Counted from the first letter of the stretch, positions 1 to 12,309 are shown. The stretch is 64,000 bases of DNA from Odobenus rosmarus divergens (GCF_000321225.1 NW_004450480.1:1469811-1533810); one strand, 5' to 3'. Notes: a model not told the origin generated them from the letters alone. Numbers and translations: made by a program.

Positions 1-984
1 GAAATCCAGGTCTCCTACTCCTCCGCCATCTTGCTCCGCCCAGGAATACATTTTGTACCAAAGTGAAGAAGTACCATAACAAAAATCTCAAGTGTATGCA
101 AGTGGCTCTGGGATTAAGAGGTAGATGAAATTGGAAGGGCCATGAAGATACTCTTAGTGGAGACCTGGCAGGTCTCTTGGAGGATCTTGAGAAGGGTACA
201 TGAGTAGCAGAAGTCATGCCCTCCAAGAGGCTATTGGTGAGGTCTTAAGAGAACATGAGGAAAATGATACTGGAAGCTGAAAGTCAAGGACTTTTGTTAG
301 TGGTGTAGGGGGAAGAAAGTTGTATCAACACAGTTACCTGTAGGAATGTGGAAAATAGGAAAGGTACCTCATGAACTTGTTCAGTTTTTGAGTAAAATTT
401 ATAGTAAACATAAAAGAGCCAGGCTTTGCCAATTTTAAAAGTAAAACTGTTTCTCATTCCAGACTCTCTAAGATTCTCAAATTAGGAAATGTTTTCCAGT
501 TGGGGATCAAATCCAGGATAATGTCAAGAAAACATTTTATGAAGATAAATGCAAGACTGTGACTGTAAAACTCTTTATTAAGACCGAAGAAAGGTTTAAG
601 GTGGTGCTTCAAACAAACAACAGGGCTTTCAAGGATCTTAAACATGTCTCCCCTGTCCCACCTTAATGAATAGGGACCAACTTTAGCAGTTATTTTGTGT
701 CAGTCCCACTATTGAATGTTGGATGTGTCAAGGGTAGATTACTTGCTTCTAATTCCCAGGTCTTAAGATGGAGAGGAATGTACATAAGGGGCTATATTTA
801 GGAAAGTGCGTTTGAGGAGAGCCTCATCTGTACCTGAACCTGATTCACGTGACAAGATCCTTGACTTTGGCCTGATTTTGTAATAAGACTTGAGGGTCTC
901 AAGAGAGAAATGTGTGTATTTTGCACATGCTAGGGATGTGAATTATTGTGGCCAGAAGGCAAACTGTGGCAGATTGCCTTTCCA
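1..984. other. Intergenic, nothing recognised
   Basis: No coding exon, RNA gene or confidently assignable repeat was seen here. The first 45 bases (CTCCGCCATCTTGCTCC wording) resemble the edge of a retroelement cut by the window boundary, but they are too short to name. Confidence 0.4.
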
Positions 985-1518
985 ATCCCATCCCACATGC
1001 CATCCGTCCAATGTGATGCTGGCATTTCCTTGTTCCCTCTGCTTGACACTGGGTGGAACTTGGTAACTGTCATGAGCAGTAGAATTCAGTGGAAGTGACA
1101 CTGGATAACTCCTGAAGTAAGTCTATCAAAGGTGATGTGGCTTCTGCCTGGTCCTCACTCTCTTTTGGGATGCTCACCTGTGGAACTCAGTCATCATGGT
1201 TTGAGGAACTCAGACCACGTGGCAAGGCCATGTATAGATGTCCCAGACAGCAGCTTCAACTAACCTGGCAGCCAGTAACCAGCAAAACCATAAGGCATTT
1301 GGCTGAATGAGCCTTTAGATGACTCCAGCCCTCAGTCTGCAAGGACTCTGAGGACTCCAAGGCCTTTAAAGCCTCTCTCAGAGGCCTCAGACACAATGGA
1401 GCACAGAAACACTCTTCCCTCTGCCCTGTCCTACAGATTCCTGACCCACAGAATCAGTGAGCACAATAACTTGTTGTTTTATGCCACTAAGCTTTGGAAT
1501 AATTTTTTACTCAGGTGT
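985..1518 (+). mobile_element. MLT1-type LTR (MaLR/ERVL), degraded
   Basis: The 3' part carries the signature order of this LTR class: a 'gcctttagatgactccagcc' segment, then 'ttcctgacccacagaatc', then 'ttgttgttttatgccactaagctttgga'-type wording leading to the end. The copy is heavily diverged, and its subfamily and exact 5' limit are uncertain. Confidence 0.7.
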
Positions 1519-1624
1519 AGTCATCAGAACACGAGTCATTTAAGAAGGATCTTTAATGCCCAGATATATGACCATTATTTGGTCACCACTGGTACAAAGT
1601 ATGGTGCTTGTGGGTGTTAAGTAA

Positions 1625-2130
1625 CAGAAACTGGATTCAAACTAGTTTTAAAAATATAGAAGATATATTTTCTCACTTAAAAAGGAACCTAGAGGTTAGA
1701 GAAGTTCTAAGTCTGGTATTCTCAATGGTTTAGTGATGTCATCAAAGAGCTCAGGCTCTTCATCTCTTCATGGAGCCATTCTTAAGGATAGCTTTATTTC
1801 AGTCTGGCAACAAAATTGTTTTGGAAGTTTGTTTTCTATCCAGTCACAAGGTAATCTAGAAGAAGGAAAGAGTTTATCTCTCCCTTTGGTTCTCTCTTAG
1901 GGGCAGGAACTTTGCCTAGACGCTCCACTCTTTCCCCAGTGAGAGTTCTCTGTACATCTCATTGACAGTCGAAAACTCTTACTGACTGGCAGTGGTGGGG
2001 TGGGGGGAGGGGGAATGATCATGACAGGCTTAGTCCCTTGTCTGGGGCAGCATGGCTATGGGGAAGTCAACTTCGTGTTCACTCTTCCCTTCTATTGTTT
2101 ATTTCATCCCAGTCACTAAAAGGAGGAGGG
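1625..2130. repeat. Ancient interspersed repeat, class unassigned
   Basis: The region has the 'tctcacttaaaaaggaacctagaggt ... ggtttagtgatgtcatca ... tctctccctttggttctctctta' layout, which I recognise as a recurrent old mammalian repeat but cannot name securely. Coordinates are approximate. Confidence 0.35.
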
Positions 2131-2419
2131 TTTGGTGAGCTCAAGGTAGTAGAATTCGCAATTTTTGACCATGCCTGAAGTGTTCTGCTTATAATCAGAT
2201 CTAGAGAACAAATAGGAGATGATGTGCAGTATTTGAAATTTCTTTAAAGTTTGGCTCTGCAACCGTTAGGTCCTCTAATGGTTACTTTAAGCTTCTAGTC
2301 TCTGATTTCGGTATGAGTCCTTGTCACCAGGTGAAAGAAGTGCCTGTTAATGATCCGATCTGTGACCAACTGAGAAAATCAAGTATATAGGGCACCAATA
2401 TACACACATTAATTAATTT

Positions 2420-2625
2420 TTTAGTGGTAAAGCGGTTAAGAATTCAGGCTTTGGGTTCAGATGGATGTGAGTTTCCTCATCTATGAAGCAGAAGTAATAT
2501 TTCCCACCTTGACAGGAGGTTACAAGATTAAATGAAATAATAATGCACATGGAAGAATCTATATGGCAGTGTTCCTGGCATGTAGAAAGTACTCAATAAA
2601 TGGTTATTGTTATTGTTCTTAAAAA
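2420..2625 (+). repeat. MIR SINE
   Basis: It begins near 'tagtggtaaagcggttaaga' and keeps 'tttcctcatctatgaa', 'ggttacaagattaaatgaaataat' and 'gtactcaataaatggttatt', the MIR order in sense orientation, with an internal deletion. Confidence 0.85.
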
Positions 2626-2738
2626 GAGCGCTCATTGTGCCATGGCTTATAAATTGGAGAAAAGTTTTAAGTGCTACCCAGAAATGTCCTCACTTTCAAG
2701 TTTTTCGTTGATTAGTGTTGTGATGACATAATATAGCA

Positions 2739-2768
2739 AAAAAAAGAAAAGAAAAGAAAAGAAAAGAT
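2739..2768 (+). repeat. (AAAAG)n microsatellite
   Basis: About five AAAAG units follow a short A run. Confidence 0.9.
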
Positions 2769-2769
2769 T

Positions 2770-3844
2770 TCTCAATGGATACATATGGAAAGTTGCAGTC
2801 TGTAATAAGATGTCAATATGTGGCTTAACTTGCACACTTTACATTCAAACATAGTTATATTCAAACATAAGCCACAGCTGAAGTATTTCATTCTTAAAAT
2901 GTGTATGACCTAACAATATATTACAGTATATAATTTAAGCTCAGTAAAATAGGAAAGCATTTTGATGACATATTTCTAATTTATTGTTATTACTTATACA
3001 TATGATACATATTTATTTGTAACACAAATATATCTCTTTGGCCACCTATTTTATTTTCTTAAGTTACGGGCAGTACATTACTCATGAATGGCAGAGTTTG
3101 TCAGTTATTTATCTTTCCAAAGTATCTAAAAGTGAATGAAGCTTGAATTGAGCAAGGAAGTATCATAAATTAAAAAGTGAATTCTCTAAGAAAAGCTGGG
3201 AAAAGGTTTGAATATAAAATTAAAGTACATTTTGCCATAAAATGTAACTGTCAAAGTGGCATGAACCCAAATGTGAATTATGATTGGATTGAATTTGTAT
3301 TTTTATCTGATGAAGCACTAAAGAATCATTTTGAAATCATTGATCCTGGCCAGCTTAAATCTTTATTTTTCTGATAACATGTCAATCAGGTATAAAGGTG
3401 GTGAGAGACAATTTAAGCCTGTGCATTTATTTGTCAATAAAACGTGTGCTCTATTGGTTTTTTCTCAGTTGCATTATTTTTATCATGTCAATATTTCATA
3501 AGATTATATGACTGACTAATGGGAATAGCTATTACCAGTGTTGATGTACTTCGAAAATAGCAATCCATATTTTATGGACCAGAAAGAGACAAAACCTTTA
3601 CCTTTGACCTTATTGAGCGTAACAGTAAGGTAATGTACATGAAATTTGCTTCTTGTTTCACAGGTTCACAATTAGCTTCTAGTGGCCTCAGGGATAAATG
3701 TTAGAATAGGTAATTTATCCTTACTTGGTTTGTAAGAGTGATTCATGGATATCAAATAAAATTATTCAAAAGGCAATTTAGGGAACAGAAATGACTTAAT
3801 GCATGCCAGAAAAACAGACTGTGAGCATTTTTACATGAGTCTTT
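2770..3844. other. AT-rich intergenic stretch, nothing recognised
   Basis: Both strands were read. There are only short chance frames, such as 65 codons at 3177-3374, with no codon-level or domain signal. Confidence 0.4.
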
Positions 3845-4320
3845 TCTTATTATAAAATTAATTAATGCATGTTCTCTGTGAACATCTTAGATAAAAACAC
3901 ATAAGCAAGAAGGAAAACAATCATACCCAATGCAAATACCACTGTTAATGTCCGTGTATACCCTTCCAGTCTTTTTTCTATGCATATGTATCTCTTTTCC
4001 AAAAATACATTCTATACACTGGTTAGTAACTTAACTCTTTACCAGATGAATTCTTGTACTTTTTATGCTATACCACTTTGTCAGGGAAATAATAAGCTAA
4101 AGCAGGTAATTTTTACAATAGAATTTCTCTCCACTTCATGCTTTACTACTTTTATTTTTTCACTTCTGCATGTGAATTATGCAGATAGATAATTGACTTC
4201 TATAAAATACCCTGAATTCTCTAAGCGTCTTAACAGCACTGATTTGTTGGTTGTCATATATTTGACAAGTTATAGTTAAGTATGCTTTCAATATAACATA
4301 AAGATTTTTTTTCCTGCAAT
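3845..4320 (-). mobile_element. Old L1 (L1M type) 3' fragment, antisense
   Basis: Wording such as 'taccactgttaatgtccgtg', 'cttccagtcttttttctatgc' and 'atgtatctc' followed by a T- and A-rich tract matches the antisense 3' region of ancient L1M elements. Boundaries are approximate. Confidence 0.5.
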
Positions 4321-4399
4321 ACAGCTACAAACAAAATTAGAATAATGTAATCAGATTTCCATTTGTAAAACGTGGCTAGTAGCTAGATTTAGGCCATGC

Positions 4400-4957
4400 C
4401 TCTTGCTATCTCTAAATATTTTTGACTACTGGCTGGTAGCCAGTTTCCAGGATGGTGTGCCATGATTCTTGCTTCCTGATATCCACACACTTATGTAGTC
4501 CCTTCCCACACTGAAGAGAGCTGACCTGTAAGCCAATAGGATATTGTGGATGCATGACTTCGAAGACTGGGCCATAAGGGGCATTGAAGCTTCCATCTTC
4601 TTCTCTTTTGTGTCACTCCCCTCTGGGGGAAACCAGCTGCCATGCCACGAGATCATTACACAGACCTATGGAGGGGTCTATGTGTCAAGGACGTGAGGCC
4701 TCCTGCCAATAGTCGTCTGTGTGAACCATCATGGAAATGAATCCTCTGGCCCCAGTCAAGCCTTCAAATGATTGCAGCTCTGGCTCATAGCTTTTCTGCA
4801 GCCTTTGGAGAGACTATGAGCCAGAACCAACAGCCAAACTGCTCCTGAATTCTTGATGCACAAAACCTGTGAGAGAATATATTTTATTTTTGCTTTAGGC
4901 CTCTAAGATTCAGGGAGTAATTTGCTATTCAGCAATAGATAACTAGTACAAACTGAA
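4400..4957 (+). mobile_element. MLT1-type LTR (MaLR/ERVL)
   Basis: This copy is better preserved than the one at about 1 kb. In order it keeps 'acgtgaggcctcctgccaat', 'cctctggccccagtcaagcc', 'actatgagccagaaccaaca', 'gctcctgaattcttgatgca' and 'agcaatagataactagtaca'. That order identifies a near full-length sense LTR of the MLT1 group. It looks like a solo LTR, since no internal region is adjacent. Confidence 0.85.
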
Positions 4958-5399
4958 AATGAAGATGTCTGCTAAATCAACACTATTAATTACTTTCTGA
5001 ACGAATAAGAGCTTAGGAGAACATTATACCTTTAACAAGAACCCAGATGATGTTTAAGTGTTTATAACTAATCATACTACACATTACTCATTCAAAGGGT
5101 AGAATTTGAGCCAAATGATATGTACAAATAAAAAGGCAATGCAAAGAAGGTCAATAATACCTTGTACTTAAAAATGTTTTATACCATTATTTTTTGTTCT
5201 CGTCTAAATTGTTCTCCCCAGTTTTTGTAGTGGTGATAAACAGAGAACTTGTTCAAAGGATATTAGCATGTATATCAACATTTCAATGATGAAGCCTTTT
5301 ATATATATGTTGGAACGTTTATGGTTTTCTGACATTTACGTACATATTATTTTATCAGAAATTTAGTTATGAGTCATACATGATTATAGTCATTAGGAA

Positions 5400-5655
5400 C
5401 ACTTAGTATAGGTAGATGTCTCCTTCTTTGTCCCAATCTTACATGCAGTGGTAACAGTTTGGACAAACTGTTTGGTGTGTATCCTTCCATAGCGGTCTGG
5501 TCATAGAACACTAGGTGAACATATAAGCATAATCAATTTTTTTATAAACATGAAATATTGGCCTACATGTTGTTCTGCAATAGGCTGTTTTAGTTTAGAG
5601 AGAATATGTCTGGTACATATAGACCTACTCCATTCTTTTCAATACTGTTTAATGG
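5400..5655 (-). mobile_element. Antisense L1M fragment, proximal half
   Basis: The 'tgtatccttccatagc', 'aacatgaaatattggcctac' and 'tagacctactccattctttt' order matches antisense ancient L1. It continues at 6340, so the DNA transposons between are insertions. Confidence 0.55.
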
Positions 5656-5985
5656 TTTAAAGCGAGCAATGGCTTGTGGGCTAAAATGTCCTGCCACTAT
5701 TTTTGCATGCTCCTTGAACCGAGAGTCATTTTTATATTTTTAAATGGTTGGGGGAAATTAAAATAGAAAAATATTTCCTGATACGTAAAAATTTTATGAA
5801 ACTTAGATTTTAGTGTCCATAATTAAAGTCTTATTGGGACATAGTCATGCTCATTCTTTTACATATTCTCAACTCAGCTGAGTCGTTGCAACAAAAACTT
5901 TACGGCTGTCAAAACCTAAAATATTTACTATTGGGCCCTTTACGGAGTTTGTCGATTCCTGATCTATAGCATGCTGTCTAAGAAA
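5656..5985 (-). mobile_element. hAT-Charlie type nonautonomous DNA transposon
   Basis: The 'tagtgtccataattaaagtc ttattggga' wording, the 'aaaacctaaaatatttacta' tract and the 'gggccctttacggagtttg' end match a widespread MER1-type element in antisense orientation. I cannot fix the subfamily. Confidence 0.6.
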
Positions 5986-6305
5986 AATACAGTGCAAATC
6001 ACAAATGTAATTGTAAATTTTCTATCAGCCACATTAAAAAAAACACAAAAAGGAAGAGGAAAAAATAATTTTAATAATATTATGTTTTAATGAACACATC
6101 TAAGATATTTCAGCATTTAATCAATATAAAAATTATAAATGAGATATTTTACATGTTCATTTCTCAGGCTAAATCTTTGATGTGCTGTGTGTACTTTGTG
6201 CTCACAGCATACCTGGACTTGGATTAGCCATATTCCAAGTGCTCTGTAGCCACATGTGGGTAGTGACTGCTGTTTGGACAATATAATTGTATAGTGAAGA
6301 TATAC
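5986..6305 (+). mobile_element. hAT-type nonautonomous DNA transposon ('agccacatgtgg' family)
   Basis: It has 'ttctatcagccacattaaa', an A/T tract ending 'atttaatcaatataaaaatt', and 'gctctgtagccacatgtggg' near the right end. A related piece lies at 24750-24910. The family name is not assigned. Confidence 0.6.
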
Positions 6306-6314
6306 CATAATTTA

Positions 6315-6336
6315 TATCTATCTATCTATCTATCTA
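6315..6336 (+). repeat. (ATCT)n microsatellite
   Basis: About five TATC units lie at the junction between the DNA transposon and the resuming L1. Confidence 0.9.
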
Positions 6337-6339
6337 GAG

Positions 6340-6600
6340 AGAAAGAGTTTGCCAATGGACATTCAAGTTGTTTCCAGTTGTTTTTGTCATTACAAACATT
6401 GCTGTCCTTACACATATTTATTTCTATATAGTATCGAGTTCCAGAAGTGGAGTTGCTGAGTCAAAGACATGTACACCATTAATTTTAATGGATACAAGAA
6501 TTAATTTTTGGAGTTTGGCCACCAAGTTTTGTAGTAAAAATAGTATTTATGTTAGAATGCCTTGCAGTTTCTAAGCAGGTTCAAACATGTCATTTTCTAT
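6340..6600 (-). mobile_element. Antisense L1M fragment, distal half
   Basis: 'caatggacattcaagttgtt', 'ccagttgtttttgtcattac' and 'ccagaagtggagttgctgag' are diagnostic of antisense L1 3' sequence. It is collinear with 5400-5655. Confidence 0.75.
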
Positions 6601-6754
6601 GATGCTTTGGCAATTCCACATAGGGGTTTTTATCATTTTATGGCTGCTGAGGCTGAGCCTCCGAAAAGTTAAATGATCTGCCTGAATGAAGACACCACAC
6701 AGCTAAAAAGCTAGAGCCAAGATGTAGAGTAAGTCCTGCATCAAAGTGTAATGT

Positions 6755-6905
6755 TCTTCCTAGTGTCATGTTGCCTGTCTAGTTCATTTGTTAATTTATT
6801 CAAAAAAATCCATTGGGCACCATCTCTATGCCAAGCCCTGTGTGAGGTCCCAGCATGTCAGCAGGGCACAAGACCAGTGGATTTCTGCCCCAGCCCAAGG
6901 GATAT
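6755..6905 (+). repeat. Ancient interspersed repeat, class unassigned
   Basis: The 'ttattcaaaaaaatccattg ... tctatgccaagccctgtgtg ... cacaagaccagtgg' order recalls an old repeat of the type 'caccatgtgccaggcactg'. No class is claimed. Confidence 0.35.
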
Positions 6906-6909
6906 AAAA

Positions 6910-8450
6910 AGTGGCAAATCTGTGACGCACCTGTACAAAAGACACATAATTCAATTGCTTTAAGCATGCTTGAGTCCCTATTTCACCGAGAAGAAGCCCT
7001 TCATCTCATTAGAGGGATTGTGATCAAGTGATGATAAAGCAAAACAAAACAAAAGATAAGGACTCAGAATTATCTCCGTGTGCCTTTTGAATGAACCACT
7101 TAAAGCCTCAAGCACTTTAAATCATTGAGACATTTAGCTGCTTTTAGAGTTGCATGATCCGATGCACTTATAGAACTTCAGAGTTTTAGACCTGTTGCTT
7201 GTCCATTTGCTGTCCCAATGCCAAGCCCAATCAGTTAGAATGATGGACAAAGGGCAAGTACAATTCTTATACTAAATAAGAAGGTAACAAAATTTCTCCA
7301 TGTGATGAAACATCTGGGCTTGGGATTCTAATATGCAACATTAATCTTTCAATGGCAGCAGGAGAATCAAGGGCTTGAATTTTTGTGAAAGAAATTGCAC
7401 ACATGAGACCTAGAAATAAATTCTTAATGAGTAGAACCAGTAAGTGAGTATATGTGTGAATGTGTGTGTGTGTGTGTGTGTAATTGGGAGTGGGGAGGGA
7501 ATTATTTCAATATTTTTATTTCATGTATCTATTAATGCTTTCAGTTGCCTGCCTACCCCAGTACCAAACTGGTCTCTACACTTTTCTACATTGTTCTGCA
7601 CCCTGGGAAGGTTACCTTTATGGATCAAATCACATTCTGTTGGGTATGGCCAATGGCAGGGGCTAAGCAGTAGGAGAATGAGTTAATACCCAGCTGGGGA
7701 GTAGAGTGTAAAAGGGATTCTTTTCTTCAACTACAGCTAACCCCTGGGCATTTTTTGGAAAGCACCTCTTTCTCCTTAACCATTCAGGTCAAGTGAATGT
7801 CCCACTGTTGCTAGCCTTGATGTGCTTTACACCATTCCTTGTTGAGTTCCCAGAGCCTTGTCCACATCTTTGTAAATAATTCCTTTTCAAATTCTTTTCA
7901 GTGTTCCTTTGATGTGGCGACTGTTTTCTGTTGTCCTGCCAGGTTACTGCCTAATGTGCCTTTTTTTTTTTTTTATGAGAAGTACGTATTTTTATTCTTA
8001 TTTGTAGACCTTTATAAGTACATAAGTATTGGACCATCATTAAGCATTTTGGAGACAATTTTGGATTCCTATCAAAGTACACTTAGATATTTTTAGGCTG
8101 CTGGACTAATTGTATGCTTAAGTGTGTGCATTTAAAAACAGCTTTCCTGGGAAGAAGTCACCAAAAAATATTTAGAAAGGGCAATGACCTTTTGTAAAGG
8201 CATACCATTAAAATGTTTTATATTTTTACCTTGACCATCATTTTTCTCATTAAACAGTATGCATTATTTATTAATAAGTCCATTCACAGGGACAAGCAGC
8301 AAATTGGCAAATTGGCCTTTACATTAAACTTTTAATGCTAAATCTGTAATGAATATGCCAAACTGCTATATATAAAATAATTCTCCCTCCTCTTTCTATT
8401 CATAAGTGAGAAAACTTTAGTAGGCCTCAGGACTGCTATGTGTATACAAG
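6910..8450. other. Intergenic, with one (TG)n tract
   Basis: The stretch contains a TG microsatellite near 7456-7482 and a T run near 7963-7976. The frames at 7444-7686 and 7839-8096 are uninterpretable and overlap low-complexity DNA. Confidence 0.4.
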
Positions 8451-8455
8451 GTCCA

Positions 8456-8862
8456 TTTCTTTTTTTTTTAATTTTTTAAATTTTATTATTTTTTTTGATG
8501 TAGTGTTCCATGATTCATTGTTTGTGCATAACACCCAGTGCTCCATGCAGAACGTGCCCTCTTTAATACCCATCACCAGGCTAACCCATCCCCCCACCCC
8601 CCTCCCCTCTAGAACCCTCAGTTTGTTTCTCAGAGTCCATCGTCTCTCATGGTTCATCTCCCCCTCCAATTTCCCCCCTTCATTTTTCCCTTCCTACTAT
8701 CCTCTTCTTTTTTTAACGTATAATGTATGATTTGTTTCAGAGGTACAGGTCTGTGATTCAACAGTCTTACACAATTCACAGTGCTCGCCATGGCACATAC
8801 CCTCCCCAATGTCTATCACCCAGCCTCCCCATCCCTCCCAACCCCCACCACTCCAGCTTTTT
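8456..8862 (-). mobile_element. Carnivore L1, truncated 3' UTR and A-rich tail, antisense
   Basis: The reverse complement reads 'gaaccatgagagacgatgga', 'agggttctagaggggagggg', 'gtgatgggtattaaagaggg', 'ggagcactgggtgttatgca', then an A-rich tail. The more internal UTR block ('cacaattcacagtgctcgcc' on the plus strand) is contiguous to about 8862. It closely resembles the sense copy at 52873-53158. Confidence 0.9.
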
Positions 8863-9881
8863 TAAGGCTTTCTGACCAAAATTAAGAAATCATATCCCTT
8901 CTAATTCTATCTTTGGATTTTCAAGTCTATTAGTTAGAATTTAACTATTTCTATATTTAAGTTCATATTTCACTCTAAGGGATCATGCACTTTATCCACA
9001 ATATTCTTCAAGTTATACTTATGAAAGAACCATCTAATTACACTATTTTCTGCTTAAAAGTCTCCAGTTATTCCCCATTGCCCACCAACTAACTGTAACT
9101 GGTATATAAGTGTATTTTTAATCTGTTCTCCACTTTTCTCCCATTACCTTTTGCTTTTCTCCCTTCTTCTTCCTTCTTATGCAATGCTACCCTGGCCATA
9201 TAAATCTGGTCAGGTCACTATAAACTCTGTGCAATAGCCCCCACCAAATGCTTTCACATACTGGGTCCACCTAACCACGGAGCTGCAAAATATGTGAAGT
9301 AAAAACTAACAGAAATGGAAAGAGTAATTAAGAAATCCACAATTATGGTTGGAGATTCCAACACTCTTCTTTTAGTAATTGAAAAAACTAGTAGACATAA
9401 AATCAGCAAGGATGTACGAGAACTGAATAATACCATTAACCAACTGAAATCCAGTTGGCATTTATACAACCCTCCATCAAAAAAAACACAAAAAACAATA
9501 AAACTCTTTTTAAGAGTACATTGAACTTACCCAAGAGCGATCATATCCCAGGTCATAAAACAAACCTTAACACATGTAAAATAATTGAAATCATACAAAA
9601 TGATTTTGTGTTAATAGAATATGTGCCATCCTATGACCATAATGTTTTATACTATAATAAGAGGAAGATAAGAGAAAAAGCTCTACACACTTGGAAATTA
9701 GGCAACATACTTCTCATTAATCCATGGGTCAAAGAGGCAATCTCAAGGGAAAATTAGAATATATTTTGAACTAAAAAAAGTAAAAAACATAACACAACAG
9801 AATTTGAGGGTTGTAGCTAAAGCAGTACTTACGTGAAAATTTGTAGCATTGAGTGCTTATGTTAAAAAGATGAAAGATCTT

Positions 9882-10071
9882 TTTTTAAAAGATTTATTTA
9901 TTTATTTGAGAGAGAGAGAGGAGCACAAAGAGGGGGAGGAGCAGAGGGAGAGGGAGAAGCAAACTCCCTGCTGAGCAGGGAGCCCAAAGTGGGGCTCGAT
10001 CCCAGGACCCTGGTATCATGACCTGAGCCAAAGGCAGACGCTTAACCAACTGAGCCACCCAGGCACCCTCA
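9882..10071 (-). mobile_element. CAN-SINE, antisense, in L1M
   Basis: The reverse complement carries the tRNA-derived head (CACCTGGGTGGCTCAG wording), a CT-rich middle and an AATAAATAAA tail. A 16-bp direct repeat with one mismatch flanks it (9866-9881 and 10072-10087). Confidence 0.95.
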
Positions 10072-10426
10072 AAAGAAGAAAGATCTTAAATACCTAAATT
10101 TTGCCATAAGAAACTAGAAAAAGAAGAAGAAAATAACCTAAAACAAGCAGGAAGAAGGAAATAATAAAGAGTGAGGAAATGAATGAAATTTAAAATAAAA
10201 AACAATAGAGAAACTCAATTAAAGCTGTTTTTTAAAGATCAATAAAACTGATAATTCTTTAACAAGACTGACAAAGAAAAAAGAGAAAAGACACAAATTC
10301 TGAATATCAGGAATAAAAATAATCACTATAGACATTAAAAAAATAGTAAGGGAATAGTACATACAATTCAGGACACAAAAATACAACAACTTAATAAACC
10401 ATTTTTAAAAATACTACAAATTACCA

Positions 10427-10625
10427 GGTCATCTGAGTGGTTCAGTTGGTTGGGCAACCAACTCTTGATTTTGGCTCAGGTCATGATCTCATGGTCATGA
10501 GATCGAACTCTGTATCTGGCTCCGTGCTGGGCATGAATCCTGCTTAAGATTCTCTCTCTCCCTCTGCCCCTCTCCTGCCCCCACTCTCAAGTGCTCTCTC
10601 TCTCTAACAACCCCCCAAACTAAAA
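10427..10625 (+). mobile_element. CAN-SINE in L1M, older copy
   Basis: The diverged head 'ctgagtggttcagttggttg' is followed by 'gctcaggtcatgatctcatg' and a CT-rich stretch. The perfect 14-bp target duplication ACTACAAATTACCA occurs at 10413-10426 and 10626-10639. Confidence 0.93.
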
Positions 10626-12083
10626 ACTACAAATTACCAATATTACCCAATATGAAGTAGGTAACCTGAACTGTCTAATAATATTAAGAAAATTGAACTC
10701 AGAGTTTAAAATATTCTGAGAAAGAAATCTGTAAGTCCAAATGATTTCACTGGCTAATTTCACCAAACATTTAAAGAAGAAATAATGACAATTATGTTCA
10801 ATCTCCCTGAAAAAAGAGGAGGAACACCTCCCAACACCTTTTGTGACACCAGAATTACCCTAATACTAAAACCAAACAAAAACAGTACAAAAAAAAAAAC
10901 CCAAAACAATCCATAGACAAATATCTTTCATGAACATAGGTAAAAAGTCCTCAGAAAATATTAGCTAATCAAATTTAGTAGTGCTTAAAAATTAATATGG
11001 AATGACCTAGTGAGGTTTATTCTGGGACTTCAGTCTTTAAAAATCAACAAATGTAATCCGCCATATTAGTAGTCTCAATAAGAGAAAAACCAGGAATATA
11101 TAGATTGATATGTAGCACTCTCAAAAATCAACAGTGAGAAATTTTAAAATGCTCAAAGCAAAATCTTAGACAGTTCACCAAAGAGGATATGTAGTAGGCA
11201 AATAAGCACATGAAAAAAATGTTTATTATTACTAGCTATTAAGGAAATGCAAATTAAATCCAAGATGAGATACCCCTATACAGCTATTAGAAAGACTAAA
11301 ATTAAACATACTGAGTCTATCAAGGGTTGGTGAGAATGTGGAGCAACTGAAAGTCTCAAACACTGCTGATGGGAATGCAAAATGATGGAAACACTCTGGG
11401 AAACAGCTTAGTGGTTTATAAAATTAAATATATAGTTACTCTATAACCTATCTATCCCCAAGTATATATTTACGTTGGAGAAATGAAGACTTACATTCAC
11501 ACACACAAAAACCATGCCCAAGTTTTATAGTAGATCTGTTCAAAATCACCTCAAACTAGAAACAATCCAAATATTCTTCAACAGCTAAATAGATAAACAA
11601 ACTGGGGAATCCATACAATGAAAAACTCTTCAGCCATAAGAAGTACAAACTATTGATACACGAGATAACTTGCATGAATTGCAAAGCATGTGCTCAGTGA
11701 AAGGAGTCCATCTCAAAGGGTCACATACCATCTGATCCCATTTTTAATATTCTTGACCAGACAAAACTCTGGTGATGAAGAATAGATCAGTGGTTGCCAA
11801 GGTTTAGGGCTGTGGAAAGGATGTGATAACTAAGGGATGGCATGCGGGAGTTTCTGTAGTTTGGGTACTATCCTGTGGTGGCGGTTACACAAATATGTAC
11901 TTGTGTTAAAATTCATAGACATGTACACCAAAGAAGTCAATTTTATTACAATTTAAATAAAAGAAATCCAAATGGAGATAGGGACAACATCCTAGTCATA
12001 TACAAAGGTAGTGCATATTAAAGCAGTAGAAACAACAGAAGGACCTGGATATCCATCCAATGCAAGGGGTAAGAAGGAGTAAA

Positions 12084-12300
12084 AATTTTTAAGGCTTATT
12101 TATTTACTTGAGAAAGAGTGTGCACAAGGGGGGAGGGGCAGAGGGAGAAGGAGAGAGAGAGAGAGAGAGAATTCTCAAGTAGACTCCCTGCTGAGCACAG
12201 AGCTCTTCAGGGGGCTAGATACTAGAAGGTTGAGATCATGACTTGAGGCTAAATAAAGAGCTGGCTGCTTAAGAGACTGAGCCACCCACGTGTGCTTGCT
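12084..12300 (-). mobile_element. CAN-SINE, antisense, with expanded GA tract
   Basis: The reverse complement shows a degraded head (GTGGGTGGCTCAG), a CT-rich core and a TAAATAAATAAG tail. A GA run lies near 12151-12170. The flanking duplication AGGAGTAAA is at 12075-12083 and 12301-12309. Confidence 0.9.
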
Positions 12301-12309
12301 AGGAGTAAA

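Larger units (their letters stand above)
9275..11975 (+). mobile_element. L1M LINE remnant (ORF2 part and 3' UTR), SINE-interrupted
   Basis: Sense L1 sequence runs from ORF2 ('ccacaattatggttggagat', 'ggtcataaaacaaaccttaa', 'acttggaaattaggcaacat', 'ccatgggtcaaagaggcaat') through later ORF2 ('aatatctttcatgaacatag', 'gtgaggtttattctgggact') to the 3' UTR ('atagatcagtggttgccaag') and an A-rich end near 11965. Many stops, frameshifts and internal deletions remove coding capacity. A 100-codon frame at 9455-9757 is only a relic of ORF2. Two CAN-SINEs inserted into it later. Confidence 0.9.

Noticed and set aside
1..50. GC-rich opening sequence as an exon or promoter
   Set aside because: Too short and cut by the window edge. 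More likely the end of a retroelement.
8440..8730. 96-codon plus-strand frame and its near-identical twin at 52834-53097 on the minus strand
   Set aside because: Both are antisense reads of the carnivore L1 3' UTR, which explains the matching peptides.
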